Assembly (NCBI GenBank): GCA_011032825.1
Contig: JAADJZ010000004.1
Coordinates: 744,001-808,000 of the forward strand
DNA: 64,000 bases
Origin: Massariosphaeria phaeospora
Taxonomy: Eukaryota; Ascomycota; Dothideomycetes; Pleosporales
Reading direction: 5' to 3'
The notes under the pieces are model-generated. The model worked only from the letters and a program-made list of their open reading frames with translations. It did not search any database and was not told where the DNA came from. A program made the translations under genes and the position numbers. Shown piece by piece: positions 20,741 to 31,905 of the stretch (its first letter is position 1; each line of letters starts with the position of its first letter).

Positions 20741-22530
20741 ATGTCTCCTCTTGCTCGTCACAGTCCATCAGCGGCGACTCGATATGGTCCAGTGGTGGGA
20801 GAGAAACCCAGCCCTGGGAGAACATCGTTGGGTATGCTAAATTCGGCGCTATGCATGCGCGATGACAATGCTAAAGAGAGCAGATTCAAAGCCCACAATG
20901 CAAAGGTCATATATTCTACTCCCGAGGCCTCGATCGACCCTGCATGGGAAAGCAGCGGACATAGAGAGAACTGCTGGCAGCAACAAGTTGTACTTAGCCT
21001 AGGTAAGTGAGTCTTTGTGACTTGGTTGTAGGTGCTAACTACGAGTAGATGGGGGTGGAGTTCGAGGGCTCTCGGAGCTACTGATCCTGCAAGAGATAAT
21101 GCAACGAGTAGCGGAGATAGAATTCGAGAGCGATAGGACTCTTTTTAGTGGAGAGCTTCCTCGGACGGTATCTACGAAGGATGCGGATAGCATTGCCGAA
21201 TCGCAAACCGTTCCGACAGTCGATAGATTTCTTCCGTGTCATTACTTCGATTATATCTGTGGGACGAGTCTGGGAGGGTGAGTGTTACTTGCAAAATTCG
21301 CTGCCGATATGTTAGGCTAATATCTCAGTGTGATCGCCGTCCTGCTTGGTCGCCTTCGCTGCTCTGTCCCAGAAGCTATCCAGTATTATTGCGACATCTG
21401 GAACGGTATGGCAACCAAAATACCTCCAGTCCGAGTACTACCGGGAAACACAAGCAAGTCGGATTGTAGCTCTGGCCTGAAGCTTGCCTTGGACAGGCTA
21501 CTACAGGACCAACAAACTCAGAGGAGAGTTAGAACGGAGAAAGGATATCCGGATGGCCTTCGCCAATTTCGGTCGAATCCAGCTCTATGCAAGACGTATG
21601 CACCCTGTCTGCTCTTGACCACAGCGCGCACGCTAACTTCTGAATAGGTTGGTCCTCGCAGTACAGTACGATTCACACAAACACGTCCAGAGGCCGTATC
21701 TGTTCCGCTCCTACTCCTTCTCCAGAACCGTCAAAACTTCCGCGCTGAACCGCAATCCCGATGATAAGACGTATAATGGCATATCAATCCAGGATGTATG
21801 TTTAGCGACGTCAGCTTCTCCGGACTATTTTCGAAGCCACAAAATAGGAGATACGAAGTTCCGAGATGGCTCGAAGTGGACGTCTAACCCATCAATGGAA
21901 TTATTTCGAGAAATAGACTCCACGCATGCAGAAGTAGATTGTCCGCTCCATTGTTTCGTAAGCATAGGAAGCGGTAAACAGAACAGAGGCACTGCAGACA
22001 AGGCACTGCGACCTTTCTCATCCGGAGGCTTTCTTCGACGTGAGTCGGTGGCCGACCGCGAGAAGAAGCTCGTGCATAGAGTGCTCACTGAACGCAAAGA
22101 CCAGGCACAGAGCTTCATGTACTTCCGTTTTGAGGGTCCGAATGACCTGGTACTAGTACGGCCGTCTGAATGGAAGACCGGAGCTCGCAAAAAAATAATA
22201 CGGCGAATCAGCGAGTCCACAAAGACATACTGCCAGAGAAAAGACGTCCAGAAAGCGATAATGGAGCTTGCGGACGAGCTCGTGAAATACCGGAGAAGAC
22301 GAGCGGCAACAACGCAGTGGGAGAATTATGTTGATGTTCCAAAAACGGAAACCACTCGACATACATGTAAATGGTGTAGAGATTGCGACAATGTAGACAG
22401 AGACCGATTCATCGAACACGTGAAGGACGCGCATCGGCACAAAATTTCGGGAGATCCTCGCTACTTTGAACAGTATCGCGCAATGCTGAGGGAGTCGCAA
22501 GTACCCAGCCTCGTAGCTATGGCATCCTGA
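20741..22530 (+). CDS. Patatin-like phospholipase with C-terminal zinc-finger-like segment
   Basis: Four exons (20741-21002, 21049-21277, 21329-21595, 21648-22530) join to 546 codons with all phases matching. The patatin fold is clear: the oxyanion loop DGGGVRG formed across the first intron, the nucleophile elbow GTSLGG at the end of exon 2 (catalytic Ser), and FRDGS for the Asp of the Ser-Asp dyad, with NPS after it. It should hydrolyse acyl chains from phospholipids or related lipids. Beyond the fold, residues near the C terminus (CKWCRDC, then HVKDAHRH) look like a Cys2-His2 zinc site, an unusual addition. In fungi patatin domains often serve as effectors of NLR-type proteins; here it is free-standing but lies between HET and HeLo genes. 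Orientation is the same as the HET gene. Confidence 0.93.
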
Positions 22531-23029
22531 ACCGTGGCCTTCGTATACTTTGGTCGAATGTATTCCCTAGAAATCGAATACAGAAATTCTCAACCAATGT
22601 TCAAGTGGCTTAGAGCGGTTGCCTCTTTCGTGACCCGCCAGACCTTGACCAAGCTAAATTTAGAATTGCACAGATGGGCGGTAGTTTGCGGATGGCGCCA
22701 ATCGAGCGTGCATATAGCTGCTGAGGACCGTGAAGAGACGGATGTGGTTTTGATAGGCACAAGCCCCGCGACTGCCAAGGAAAAGGGTTGAGCCAAATTA
22801 ACAAAGGGAACAACATACGTTCAACATGATGCTTCCTTGATAAAGTCGGCCAAAGAAAGAGATTCAGTGCTCGTAAACAGGAAACGCATTATAGAGATAG
22901 CCAAAAATACAGAATGTGACAAATCTCGATACTTCGTGAAATACATGTCAAATCGTTAGGTGAACCGAGAGAGGGGACATGCGAGCATTATACCGGTCTG
23001 ATGTGGACCAATTGCTGGCACGGTCGTCC
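22531..23029. other. Convergent 3' intergenic region
   Basis: The region lies between the 3' ends of the patatin-like and kinase genes. Nothing else was recognised. Confidence 0.4.
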
Positions 23030-25358
23030 TCAATGCTGATTAATTGCGGCCATTAGCTGATTATGTGGAAACCTTCCTTTATGGAACATTGTTCGAGTGC
23101 CCCCAAACACCCTTCGAAAATTGTCAGAGAGCTCGAGGTTCTCCCAGAGGTTGACATAGTTCGTGGCGGTCTTAAACTTCCACCCATCGCCGCGAGGGAG
23201 TTTGATCAATATGCCTTGGGTAACTAACGAACGTTAGCGGTGAACTGTACGCGATGGAACGTCTTACAATCAAGCTGATCCTTTGTGACAACGCTGAATG
23301 CAGCAGTTTCCTCATCGTATTGTATAATTCGGCGGCCTGGTATGTTCGCGATGCTCCCCAGGTAGCGTACATCTTTGCCGGGCCGATACATACGCGGACC
23401 AGGATCAGAATCACTCGATGATGGGCCATCGCGAGGTCTGCTCCGAGCCCGTATGCGTCTCGATAGCCCTCTCATAAGAGAGCCTTGTGGTCTATTAACC
23501 ATAGAAGTTGGCGAGTCAGGAGCAGATTCGGCCCCGGTAGTACTGCTAGCGTGACGGACGTCATCAACGGTATGGCCAATATCTCCATGAGGTGTTGATC
23601 CTGTCGATACTGTTGGTGGGCTAGCCGCCGCCGGTTTTATCGGAGAGTCTGGGGCGCCAAACAAAATAGTGCGGGGCCTGAGATCATAACTCTTTTGGGG
23701 CACAGACGCACCAGACGAAGGATTGGCTGCATGTAGTAGAGGTGCACGGCTATGTTGTGGTTCTTTGCCTGAACGCTGTGCGATCATGCTGCTCGTGCTG
23801 ATGGAGTCACCATATTGCATGGTGGGGTTGTCAGGGACGGAATGCTGCTTTGGTATTTTTGCGTTTCCTGGGAGTGTGGAGCTGGGAGCCTGGCTTGCTT
23901 CGTCTATAGTGGGCAATGGAGTCAATTCGTGCGACAGGCGGTTCGATTTGCTTGGCCCAGCTACTGCACCGTTTGTTATCGAGGAGCTGAGCTCGTGGGA
24001 ATTCGCTTTCGAGGATTCATCTCGGTCAGCCTGTCGCGTTTGCTCGGTTGCGATAGGTACCTCGTAGCTGTTAGCGCCCCGTGACCAGTCAGTGTGAACA
24101 TTGCACTCACAACGCAGTCATCACATTGATCTCGCAAACTCCCAAATGTCTGGTGAATGTCAGCCAGGGAAGGTCGCGCGCCCTCCGTATTAGACATCAT
24201 CGCCTCGATCCTTGCCAGATGGTCATGTCCAGGAAGACGCAGACTGTGGGTTTCGACAGCCGATCTTTCCTTATCCTTAGTTGAGCTTGCGGAGTTAAGC
24301 TCTGAGAACCATCCGCGAGCCTTTTCATTTTCCACAGACTGCCAGTACGTGACTTCAAATCCAGTCTCACTGCCCATCCCAACAGCTTCGTATAGAGACT
24401 TGATAGTCCTTCCAAGCGCAATTGTAGCCATCTCCATAAATACGCATCCTAGTGAAAACACATCGGAGGAGAAGTCCCGAGGCACACCAAGGCAGACATC
24501 GCGACTTGAGTATTTTACCGTACAAACAGTAGGGCCGTCTGTTTTCTCAGCGATATCGCGCTGCTTTGATATATCGAAATCGGTCAATAAAACTGTGTTG
24601 TACCTGTCGATGAGGATATTCTCCGGTTTGATGTCACGATGCTTAATTCCTAATTCATGGATGTATTTTACAGCGGTGCATAAACAGGCGAAATATGACA
24701 CCAGTCGTCGCATATGTTCGATTTCACCCTCTTCCTGAACGTTCCGGAATTGGATGTAATTAGATCGTGCCTGGAGATATTGCGCGAGGTTGTACTTCGC
24801 GACGGGAAATTGTATGATGCAAAGTTTGTCCCTGTAGAGATAACTACCTAGGCAAGCGACGATGTGTCGATGCCTAGCTTTAGCGAGTAGTTCGACCTCT
24901 TCGAACGCTTTGCGCTTTTCCTCTGGATCGCGCGAAAGCACTTGCTTCACGGCGACTAATTCTTGACTTCCGTTTTCCTCTAGCTTGCAAGCGAAGGCTT
25001 GAACAACAGAGCGGGACTCGTTCTCTCTCGAAAGTGTGTCGCACCATAGAAGTGGGGTCGTGCTGAAAGAAGGAATTGTGTCGATGTTCGTGGTTGGAAG
25101 AATTTCGCCACTTGCGTGAAACCAAAAGAAGCGGACAGGCCTTGTATGTATTTCGGCCAATCTCATCCTGGACGTGTGCTCATTTCCGGAGCGTTTCCTC
25201 GCGGATTTTGGGCTCTCAGGAAATGTTTCGTTAAGTTTTCGGACTGAAGTGCCCGAATCTTTGACAAGTGAGTTCGATGTCGGATAAAGAGATGCATTCA
25301 TAGGTTTTGGGCTTTCAGATATCGATCGGCCATTCAAGCCCAGGTGGTGTCCCGCCAT
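23030..25358 (-). CDS. Protein kinase-like protein with altered DFG and APE motifs
   Basis: Three exons (25358-24111, 24060-23268, 23223-23030) give 744 residues. The first ATG is at 25358; the frame upstream opens only with GTG. The kinase domain (about residues 115-415) shows VAVKQVL (ATP-anchoring Lys), HRDIKPEN (catalytic loop) and a DVFSLGCVFMEM helix. Two motifs differ from normal kinases: DFG is DFD (LLTDFDISK), and the APE segment reads SSRDV. A clear glycine-rich loop is also missing. The second exon is a disordered Ser/Pro-rich stretch, and the last exon ends with a compact basic/aromatic module (GDGWKFKTATNYVNLWENLEL). Many fungal incompatibility loci carry such kinases. It is convergent with the patatin-like gene and divergent from the HeLo gene. 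Catalytic activity is uncertain. Confidence 0.88.
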
Positions 25359-26099
25359 TACAGTAAAAGAGGGAGGGTTGTGGTGGAAACTCCGAACAGG
25401 CACGCAATGCGCGCGGGCGATCGGGATTGAAAGTTCAGGGTTGGAGCGTAAATTGCGTGTGCGAGTAATGTAGTCCGTGGGAGAAACGAGTGAAGTAGAG
25501 GGGGTACAACGCCAAATAACCAGCTAGCTTTCCGTGAACCGACTGAGTGACTGAACAAGTCTAGTTAGCAGCTGTCTATAGACGCCGGAATCAGAGCAGC
25601 CTGATGAACTGCAGAAAAAGCATCGGTGCCCACCCAGAATTTGGCCCAATAAAAGCCTTAGGCAACCGAGGCAGAGCCTCACACTTCAGCATCATATATT
25701 GGCACACCTGATGTCTTCTGGTCTGGTTATCGCCTTTCCATGGGGCGGGCGGTCCGCGACCTCGTATCGCGGGCTGCAGTGGTTCGGCTCTAGAGAGCGA
25801 ATAAGCGGCAGAGAATAGGCCGGTGGCGTGGATCGAGACTAATTTCAGCTGACAGCGCTGACAACGATCCCCGACAGGTACGGGAAGAGTGGGGTGGGTC
25901 GAAAGCCACACGACTTACGAATGGTGCTGGTAGTATCCATGGCACAAGGCTGACAAGCCACATAGAGAGCCACTCCTTGAGTATATTTGCCTTCCGTGCC
26001 TCGCTCGCATGCTGTATTTCTTATCTCGCTGATGCTCCGCATCCACACCTGTCTGAACAGAGGGTGAATGCGAGAGACACGTACCAACGACTAAGAACT
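25359..26099. promoter_or_regulatory. Divergent promoter region, kinase and HeLo genes
   Basis: These 741 bp separate the start of the minus-strand kinase gene from the plus-strand HeLo gene, so both promoters must lie here unless the transcripts overlap. No specific site was identified. Confidence 0.4.
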
Positions 26100-28138
26100 A
26101 TGTCGGACCCGCTCTCAGTCGCTGGACTTGCGATCGGAGCAGCTTCATTGACAGTTCAGATATTTGATGGTTGCCTGAAAGGTACGTCGAGGCTTGAGAT
26201 ACCCAGATAAACGTTACGGATTTGCTGAGACATTGGCAGGGTACTCGTACTTTGAGTCCGCCGTCAACATGACAGCGGAATGTGAAACCCTCAAGATCCG
26301 CATAATGATGGAGTACAGTCGGCTGCAGCAATGGGGACATGCCACAGGGTTGACAGATGAAGGACGCCACTCCGAATACAACAGAAAGATGAGGGTCAAT
26401 GCAGCCCTAGTAGAAGCCATTATGAGCGAAGTCCGGTCGGAACTGAAGAGAATGAGTGCCGTGAGCTTGCTAGTCATAAAGGATGAGGAAAGAGGTGTCC
26501 AAACCAACACAGAGGGAACAGAAAATAGTGCCTCCTTGGGCAAAGGAGCTGACATCACGTCTGCCTCGAGCCTAAATCTTAGTGTTGCTCGAACAAAATT
26601 CTCAATGGTGTCCATCGAGTCCGTCGATTTGCACAAATTTGAGAAACGTGTTCGATTCGCCATACATTCCCCAGGAGAAAAGGCAATATCCAAAAGGGTT
26701 CAATGGGATTATGGGTCTTGTGAAGGGTGTTAGAACAGTCGCGACGAATCCAAAAAGAATGAAGTGGGCGCTGCAAGACAAGAAGAAAGTGGAGATATCC
26801 CTCGTTCGATTGAAGGAACTGACCAACTTTCTTCATGAGACGGTGGATGATAACCAAAGGCAGGCCCTGTACGAAACGGCGAACGAAACCTGGATGGCGA
26901 TGCTTCAGATGAAAGACACCGTTGAAGGTATGCAAAAACTCCTTGAAGCAATGGCTGCAGACAAGGAGGTTAGCATGTCTCCAAAGCAAGCCGATTTCGA
27001 CTCTCAAGGGACAACCTTGACCGGGTCAGCGAATGCTTCGCACGGGGCTCGGCAGGACTTGAAAAGCTCGCAAGCCCTTTATGAGCGGCTGACTTGGTTC
27101 AGCATTGTCGCCGCGAAGGAACTAGACGGACCAAATCGACCAGAAAACCACCTAGACAGAGGTGAGATCCAGGGTCTTCAACCAGAGGACCATAAATCCG
27201 GCGTCTATAGAACAGTTGCCAGTTTTAGAGGACGGAGAGTTTGGATCGAATGGAAGAGGTACGAGGAAACCTTACTGCATCTCGATAAGGGGGAGACGAA
27301 GACAGGTCCAGACAATCGCACGCTGAAGAACATTGAGCGACTAGTGTCTCTATTGAGACTTCGAAACCGGCCGGTGGAGTTCTGCGTACCAGTGTGCCAC
27401 GGTTACTTCATGATAGAAGGCAAACATTCTTCCTTCGGGATTGTGTACGAGTTCGACGAGAAAGATGGTATCACGTCCGCTCCGAGATCGCTCTTGGACC
27501 TCCTAGGGGATAGAAAGCCACCACCTTTGATAGTCCGCATGCTCCTCGCACAAGACCTTGCAAGTAGTCTGATGTATCTACATGCTGTTAACTGGCTGCA
27601 TAAGGGCGTTAGAAGCTCCAACATCTTGTTCGCAGATTCTCCGAACGGTGACCTCGGTGGACGATACATCAGTGGCCTGGAATATGCTAGACCGGACGAG
27701 GCGGGATTGACGAACAAGACGCCTGCTGGGGATTTGGCACATGGAGAATACGTTCACCCAGACTACCTTGGTTCTGGTCAGCAAACGAGCTATCGAAAGA
27801 CTTACGACATCTATAGTCTGGGGATAGTCTTGTTGGAAATTGCGTACTGGAAGCCGGCCAAAGAGATTATGGATCTTACTCCGGGGAAACGAGCTCGGTC
27901 CATTGTGAACCTTCGAGAAGTACGGAGGAGGCTACTCGAAAGCGAGCCAGGTATATTGGAGCACGTCAGGAGCACGATGGGCGATAGATATCTGTCTGTG
28001 TTGCGGGCCTGTCTGGTTGGGATGGATGCTTTTGGTCTGCATGACGGTTTGCCACAGAGCGACCCGGCGATCGCCGCTCTGCTTCAACAAGCATACTTGA
28101 GAATCGTAGTCGACGTGTTGAAAAGTATTCTGGTCTGA
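26100..28138 (+). CDS. HeLo-domain protein with C-terminal pseudokinase
   Basis: Exon 1 (26100-26181) joins exon 2 at 26240 and restores the HeLo signature: MSDPLSVAGLAIGAASLTVQ, then CLKGYSYFESA. The N-terminal 200-odd residues match the HeLo (prion-inhibition and propagation) domain, including MKWALQDKKKVEISLVRLKEL. The C-terminal part is kinase-like but degenerate: LHKGVRSSNILF replaces HRD and SGLEYARPDEA replaces DFG, while YDIYSLGIVLLEIAYW is kept. HeLo domains form membrane pores in incompatibility reactions (HET-S paradigm). The frame changes near 26608; a 67-nt intron (26608-26674, GTGTCC...CCCCAG) repairs it and gives 637 residues, but the donor is weak and a frameshift cannot be ruled out. 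Confidence 0.88.
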
Positions 28139-28424
28139 GAAAGTAACATGAGGCGGCAGGATGGGGGTGAGCAGGTTGAGACTCGTTGCGCGTAAGGAAT
28201 TTCAGTAGCGCGTTGTGGCTTAGTCAGCATTTTACGCTATGTGAATGACGTCACTCGGAATGTTTTGGTGAAACCCATTCACGCGTCGCATTATCATCTT
28301 CCCGCAACCTCAATTCATCGCGATCACATCCCATCCCGAATCATCGGGACCTTACTCCTATAAAACATCTGTTCTGCACCTGAAAACTATGTAAGACTCG
28401 AGCCGCAACGCGTCGCTACCCTCG

Positions 28425-30125
28425 TTACTCAGGTTTCTGCAAGTATCGAGCATCACTCGCTCCGGGCGGATATTTCTCAGCCATTCCTTCAAGTACCACC
28501 TGATGCTCCTTACTCCTCGGTGTAACCTTCACAGTAAACGGAGCCGGACGCCCAATGATACCACTCTCAAACTCATGAACAGGCTCAATCTCGATCCCAT
28601 TCTGATCCACCGCCTTCCTAATATCGAACGCCGCCAAAGCCTGTACGAAGTTCAGATACAACGAGGAGTCAGCTAGGACTCGACCCGGGCAAATGCGTCG
28701 GCCGAAACCCCAGAACACGTTCGTTGCAGATGGCTCATTGTAGGGCTCTGAGAACCTCTCGGGTTTAAAGCTCTCTGGATCGTGGTAGACAGTTGGGTCG
28801 CGGGTGAACCACCATACGGCAGGGAGCAGCAGTGCACCCTTCGGAATGCGGTACCCGTTTATCTCGTCGTCCTTGTCGGTTGCATGAGGTAAGCCCATCG
28901 TCGTGAGGGGGTGCCATCGCAATGCCTCTTCCATGACAGCGTTGACATATGGTAGGCTATCGCGATCACTGAACGAGGGCAGTCTTGCCGTTCCTACAAC
29001 ACGGTCGATCTCTTCCTGCGCTTTGCGCTGGACCTCGGGGAACATACTCATCGCCAGGAAGAACGCGTTTATGGTTCCTACTGTGGTATCTGCCCCGCCA
29101 GTGAACAGCGAGATTGCTGTCCATTTGATCGCGTGCTCTTCATTCGGGCCGTAAATACCCTCACTTTGCGACTCCTTGATTGATCTGGCTACCCAGGATA
29201 CCTCGCTCTTGTCGGCCAGTTTGTGTTGTTTGACGTACTGGTATGGCATGTTCGCACAGTCCAGGAGAGTCTTTTTCCAGACTCGTGCCGTACGCTTGAA
29301 GTTTGCACCCGGCATCCACTCGGGCACATGTTCGAGGAACGGAAATATGTCGACTGCCCACCTGCCTGGAAGTATTGCAATGCCAAACTGGTCCATGACT
29401 CGATCTACCTGGTCCACAAGGGGATCAGGCTTGTCTTGTTCGATTGTATAGTCATACAATATCTTCAGCATCAGCTCGGCAGCTTCACTGGACCGACACT
29501 TGTCAGTACCAATTACACAAATTGACAGAACCGCAGGAGTCGCTTACGTTCGAAGATGTTGCGTCAAATCGGTCCCCCCACCCCGATTTATACGCCAGAG
29601 CAGCCGCCCTGCAATAGCTTCTTGCAGTGAATTGTATCTCGAGACCGCTGCTTTCGAACCGAGTTGCAGATACGCGTACTTACGGTACAATCGATGTGTA
29701 GCATTGTATTGCAGGCTTGACAGGGTGTTGATCCAGCCGACCCTACGTTTTTCAGTTCAAGGTCTCACCCGGTACAATGAATGTCACTCCACTTACATGT
29801 CGAACCCAAACTTCATCTTCGGCCTCCCGGAGTGGATAGCTCCACGCTTATCCATCAACTCCAACGCCACTTTCTTGTCATGGATAATAATTATCGCCTG
29901 TCCAAGAACCGTCACCGAGCTCAACGGCCCGTAGCGATCCTTGTGCTCGAACCAGTGCAGGTACTCGGGCACCCCTGGCGCTGGCAAATCCTTGATGTTG
30001 CCCACGAGTGGCAAACCTGGAGGACCTGGTGGGAGCGGCGGCTCGCGCTTCCTACGATCAAAGCACAACTTCTTCAGGACGTATACGGCGAGCAGTACAA
30101 GCACAAGAACGAGAATCGATGCCAT
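28425..30125 (-). CDS. Cytochrome P450 (OrdA-like)
   Basis: Three exons (30125-29797, 29742-29548, 29487-28425) sum to 528 codons. An N-terminal anchor (ILVLVLVLLAVYVLKKLCF) precedes the PPLPPGPPGLPLVGN hinge. Oxygen-binding helix I reads FTGGADTTVG, the ExxR motif is EALRWHP, the PERF motif is FKPERF, and the haem loop is WGFGRRICPG, so all catalytic elements are present. P450s insert oxygen into lipophilic substrates using electrons from P450 reductase at the ER. The overall sequence resembles O-methylsterigmatocystin oxidoreductase-type fungal P450s, which act in secondary metabolism or detoxification; the substrate is unknown. It lies between the incompatibility-type island and a one-carbon gene and has no obvious pathway partner. 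An 18-bp repeat sits just upstream of the start. Confidence 0.95.
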
Positions 30126-30230
30126 CGTGGACTGTTGGTGCGTCGAAAATCACTAGTGAGAACAGAACTTGAAGAACAGGAGCTGAAGACAACGGTAACA
30201 CTCTTATCATTTAAGTCCTCTCAGCCTGTC

Positions 30231-30310
30231 CTCGCCTCTGACCACTTCCTCGCCTCTGACCACTTCCTCGCCTCTGACCACTTCCTCCCCTCTGACCATT
30301 ACCTCGCCTC
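30231..30310 (+). repeat. 18-bp tandem repeat upstream of the P450 gene
   Basis: About four copies of CTCGCCTCTGACCACTTC run head to tail; the last is variant (CTCCCCTCTGACCATTAC). The array lies about 105 bp upstream of the P450 ATG, in its promoter or 5' UTR. Confidence 0.85.
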
Positions 30311-31047
30311 TTCCTTTGCCTTTGCCTCTTCCTGTGGCTTGACGCTCCTCAAATCAGCATATCGCCATTGCTGACGCATTCGAGAAAGGGCTGCGCATCC
30401 CTGCAACCTGGTGGTCAGCAACACGAATAAGGAATCTGCTCTTGCCGCATCGGCCAATCGTTTAGTTAATCGCAAGACACATGTTGTCTTCACGACATGT
30501 CCCTTCAACAGAGAATATGAAACTTAACTTAACTTTGGGCTCTTGTCACGTTCGTGTGGTGACCGTACCAACTCGAGATGGCCTAGCTGGAAAACGCGGC
30601 TGTGGCGAGCGGAGCTGCCACGGCCAATTGTAGACGGCTGATTAGTTTTCGTGTTGCAAGGCACCTCGACTATTTAAGACGATTGGAATAAAAAGGAGGA
30701 GTGTTTCATAGTGCTAATTGTACTTGAGCAGTTTCTTGTCGTGGGATTCTCGAAACCTGTTGAATTCTTGGCCTGCGAAATGCGAGCTAGACAAGACTCT
30801 AAGCTTGGGTTAAGGCGTAGGACGGAGTGTGCGAAAGACTCTTGCGATGACGTGGTCGAGCTACTCTGTCATGCGTGACGAGTCGACGTGAGGGGACAGC
30901 AGGAAGATGACGATGTCTAGCCATAAGGGATTCCACTCGTCCAAATCTCTCTAGCTAGACCAAGCTCTTGCAACTCTATTGAGATACGGTTCTCCAAGTA
31001 TATACACGAACAAGTTGTCGCACACTTCTCTCGGCCCGGTTCTCAAG
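30311..31047. other. Intergenic, no gene seen
   Basis: No coding sequence or RNA gene was supported. The left part belongs to the P450 promoter; the right part is the 3' flank of the deformylase gene. Confidence 0.4.
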
Positions 31048-31905
31048 TTAATTGAACACGACCGTCTTGCCGCCGTTTAAGAACACCCTCTTCTCACTCC
31101 ACCACTTGACCGCCGCGGCCAGTACCTGACTCTCGACGTTACTGCCCTCTTCGACCAACTGCGTCGCTCCCATTCCATGATCCACCCGCGCAACCCTCTG
31201 CTCGATAATCGGGCCCTCGTCCAAATCCGCAGTCACGAAATGCGCCGTCGCCCCGATGATCTTAACACCTCTGTCGTACGCCTGGTGATACGGTTTCGCG
31301 CCCTTAAACGACGGCAGAAACGAGTGATGGATATTGATGATCTTGCCAGACATAGCGGTGCAGAGCCCAGGCGACAGAACCTGCATATATCGCGCCAGCA
31401 CAACCAAATCAATCGCATGCTCGCGTATCAGCTCGAGAATCCGCGTCTCCTGCTCCTGCTTCGTGTCCTTCGTAACCGGCAGGTGCCGAAACGGCACACC
31501 ATAGCTCTTCGCCAGATCCGCAAACTCGCCATGATTCGACACAATAACCGGGACCTCGATCTTCAGCTGGCCGCTCTTGACGCGGAACAGCAAGTCGTTG
31601 AGGCAGTGTCCGATCTTCGACACCATGATGAGCACGCGCGGCTTCTGCTGCACGGCGCGCACGGCGTAGTCCATGTGCATTTCCGAGGCGAGCGTTGCGA
31701 GCGCCGGGTGCAGAGAGGATAGGTCCGAGGCGTGCCCGAAGTGCACGCGCATGAAGAAGGTTTGCGAGACGCGGTCCGAGAACTGCTGCAGGTCGAGGAT
31801 GGTGAGGGATTGCGCGGCGAGGAGACCGGTTACTGCGTAGACGATGCCGGATTTGTCGGGGCAGGACAGCGTCAGGATGTGGTCGTCGCCTTTGGCGGAG
31901 GCCAT
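31048..31905 (-). CDS. Formyltetrahydrofolate deformylase
   Basis: The single-exon frame starts at ATG 31905 (CCACCATGGCC, a strong context) and gives 285 residues; the upstream in-frame extension begins only with GTG. The N-terminal ACT-type regulatory domain (LTLSCPDKSGIVYAVTGLL) is followed by a formyltransferase-fold hydrolase with VIVSNHGEFADLAKSYGVP and the active-site segment IINIHHSFLPSFKGAKPYHQAYDRGV, ending with GATAHFVTADLDEGPIIEQ (catalytic Asp). The enzyme cleaves 10-formyl-tetrahydrofolate to formate and tetrahydrofolate, balancing one-carbon units and feeding formate to purine synthesis. This is the PurU family of bacteria, present also in filamentous fungi. A second role is not evident from the context. 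Confidence 0.96.
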   Translation of the reverse strand: MASAKGDDHILTLSCPDKSGIVYAVTGLLAAQSLTILDLQQFSDRVSQTFFMRVHFGHASDLSSLHPALATLASEMHMDYAVRAVQQKPRVLIMVSKIGHCLNDLLFRVKSGQLKIEVPVIVSNHGEFADLAKSYGVPFRHLPVTKDTKQEQETRILELIREHAIDLVVLARYMQVLSPGLCTAMSGKIINIHHSFLPSFKGAKPYHQAYDRGVKIIGATAHFVTADLDEGPIIEQRVARVDHGMGATQLVEEGSNVESQVLAAAVKWWSEKRVFLNGGKTVVFN

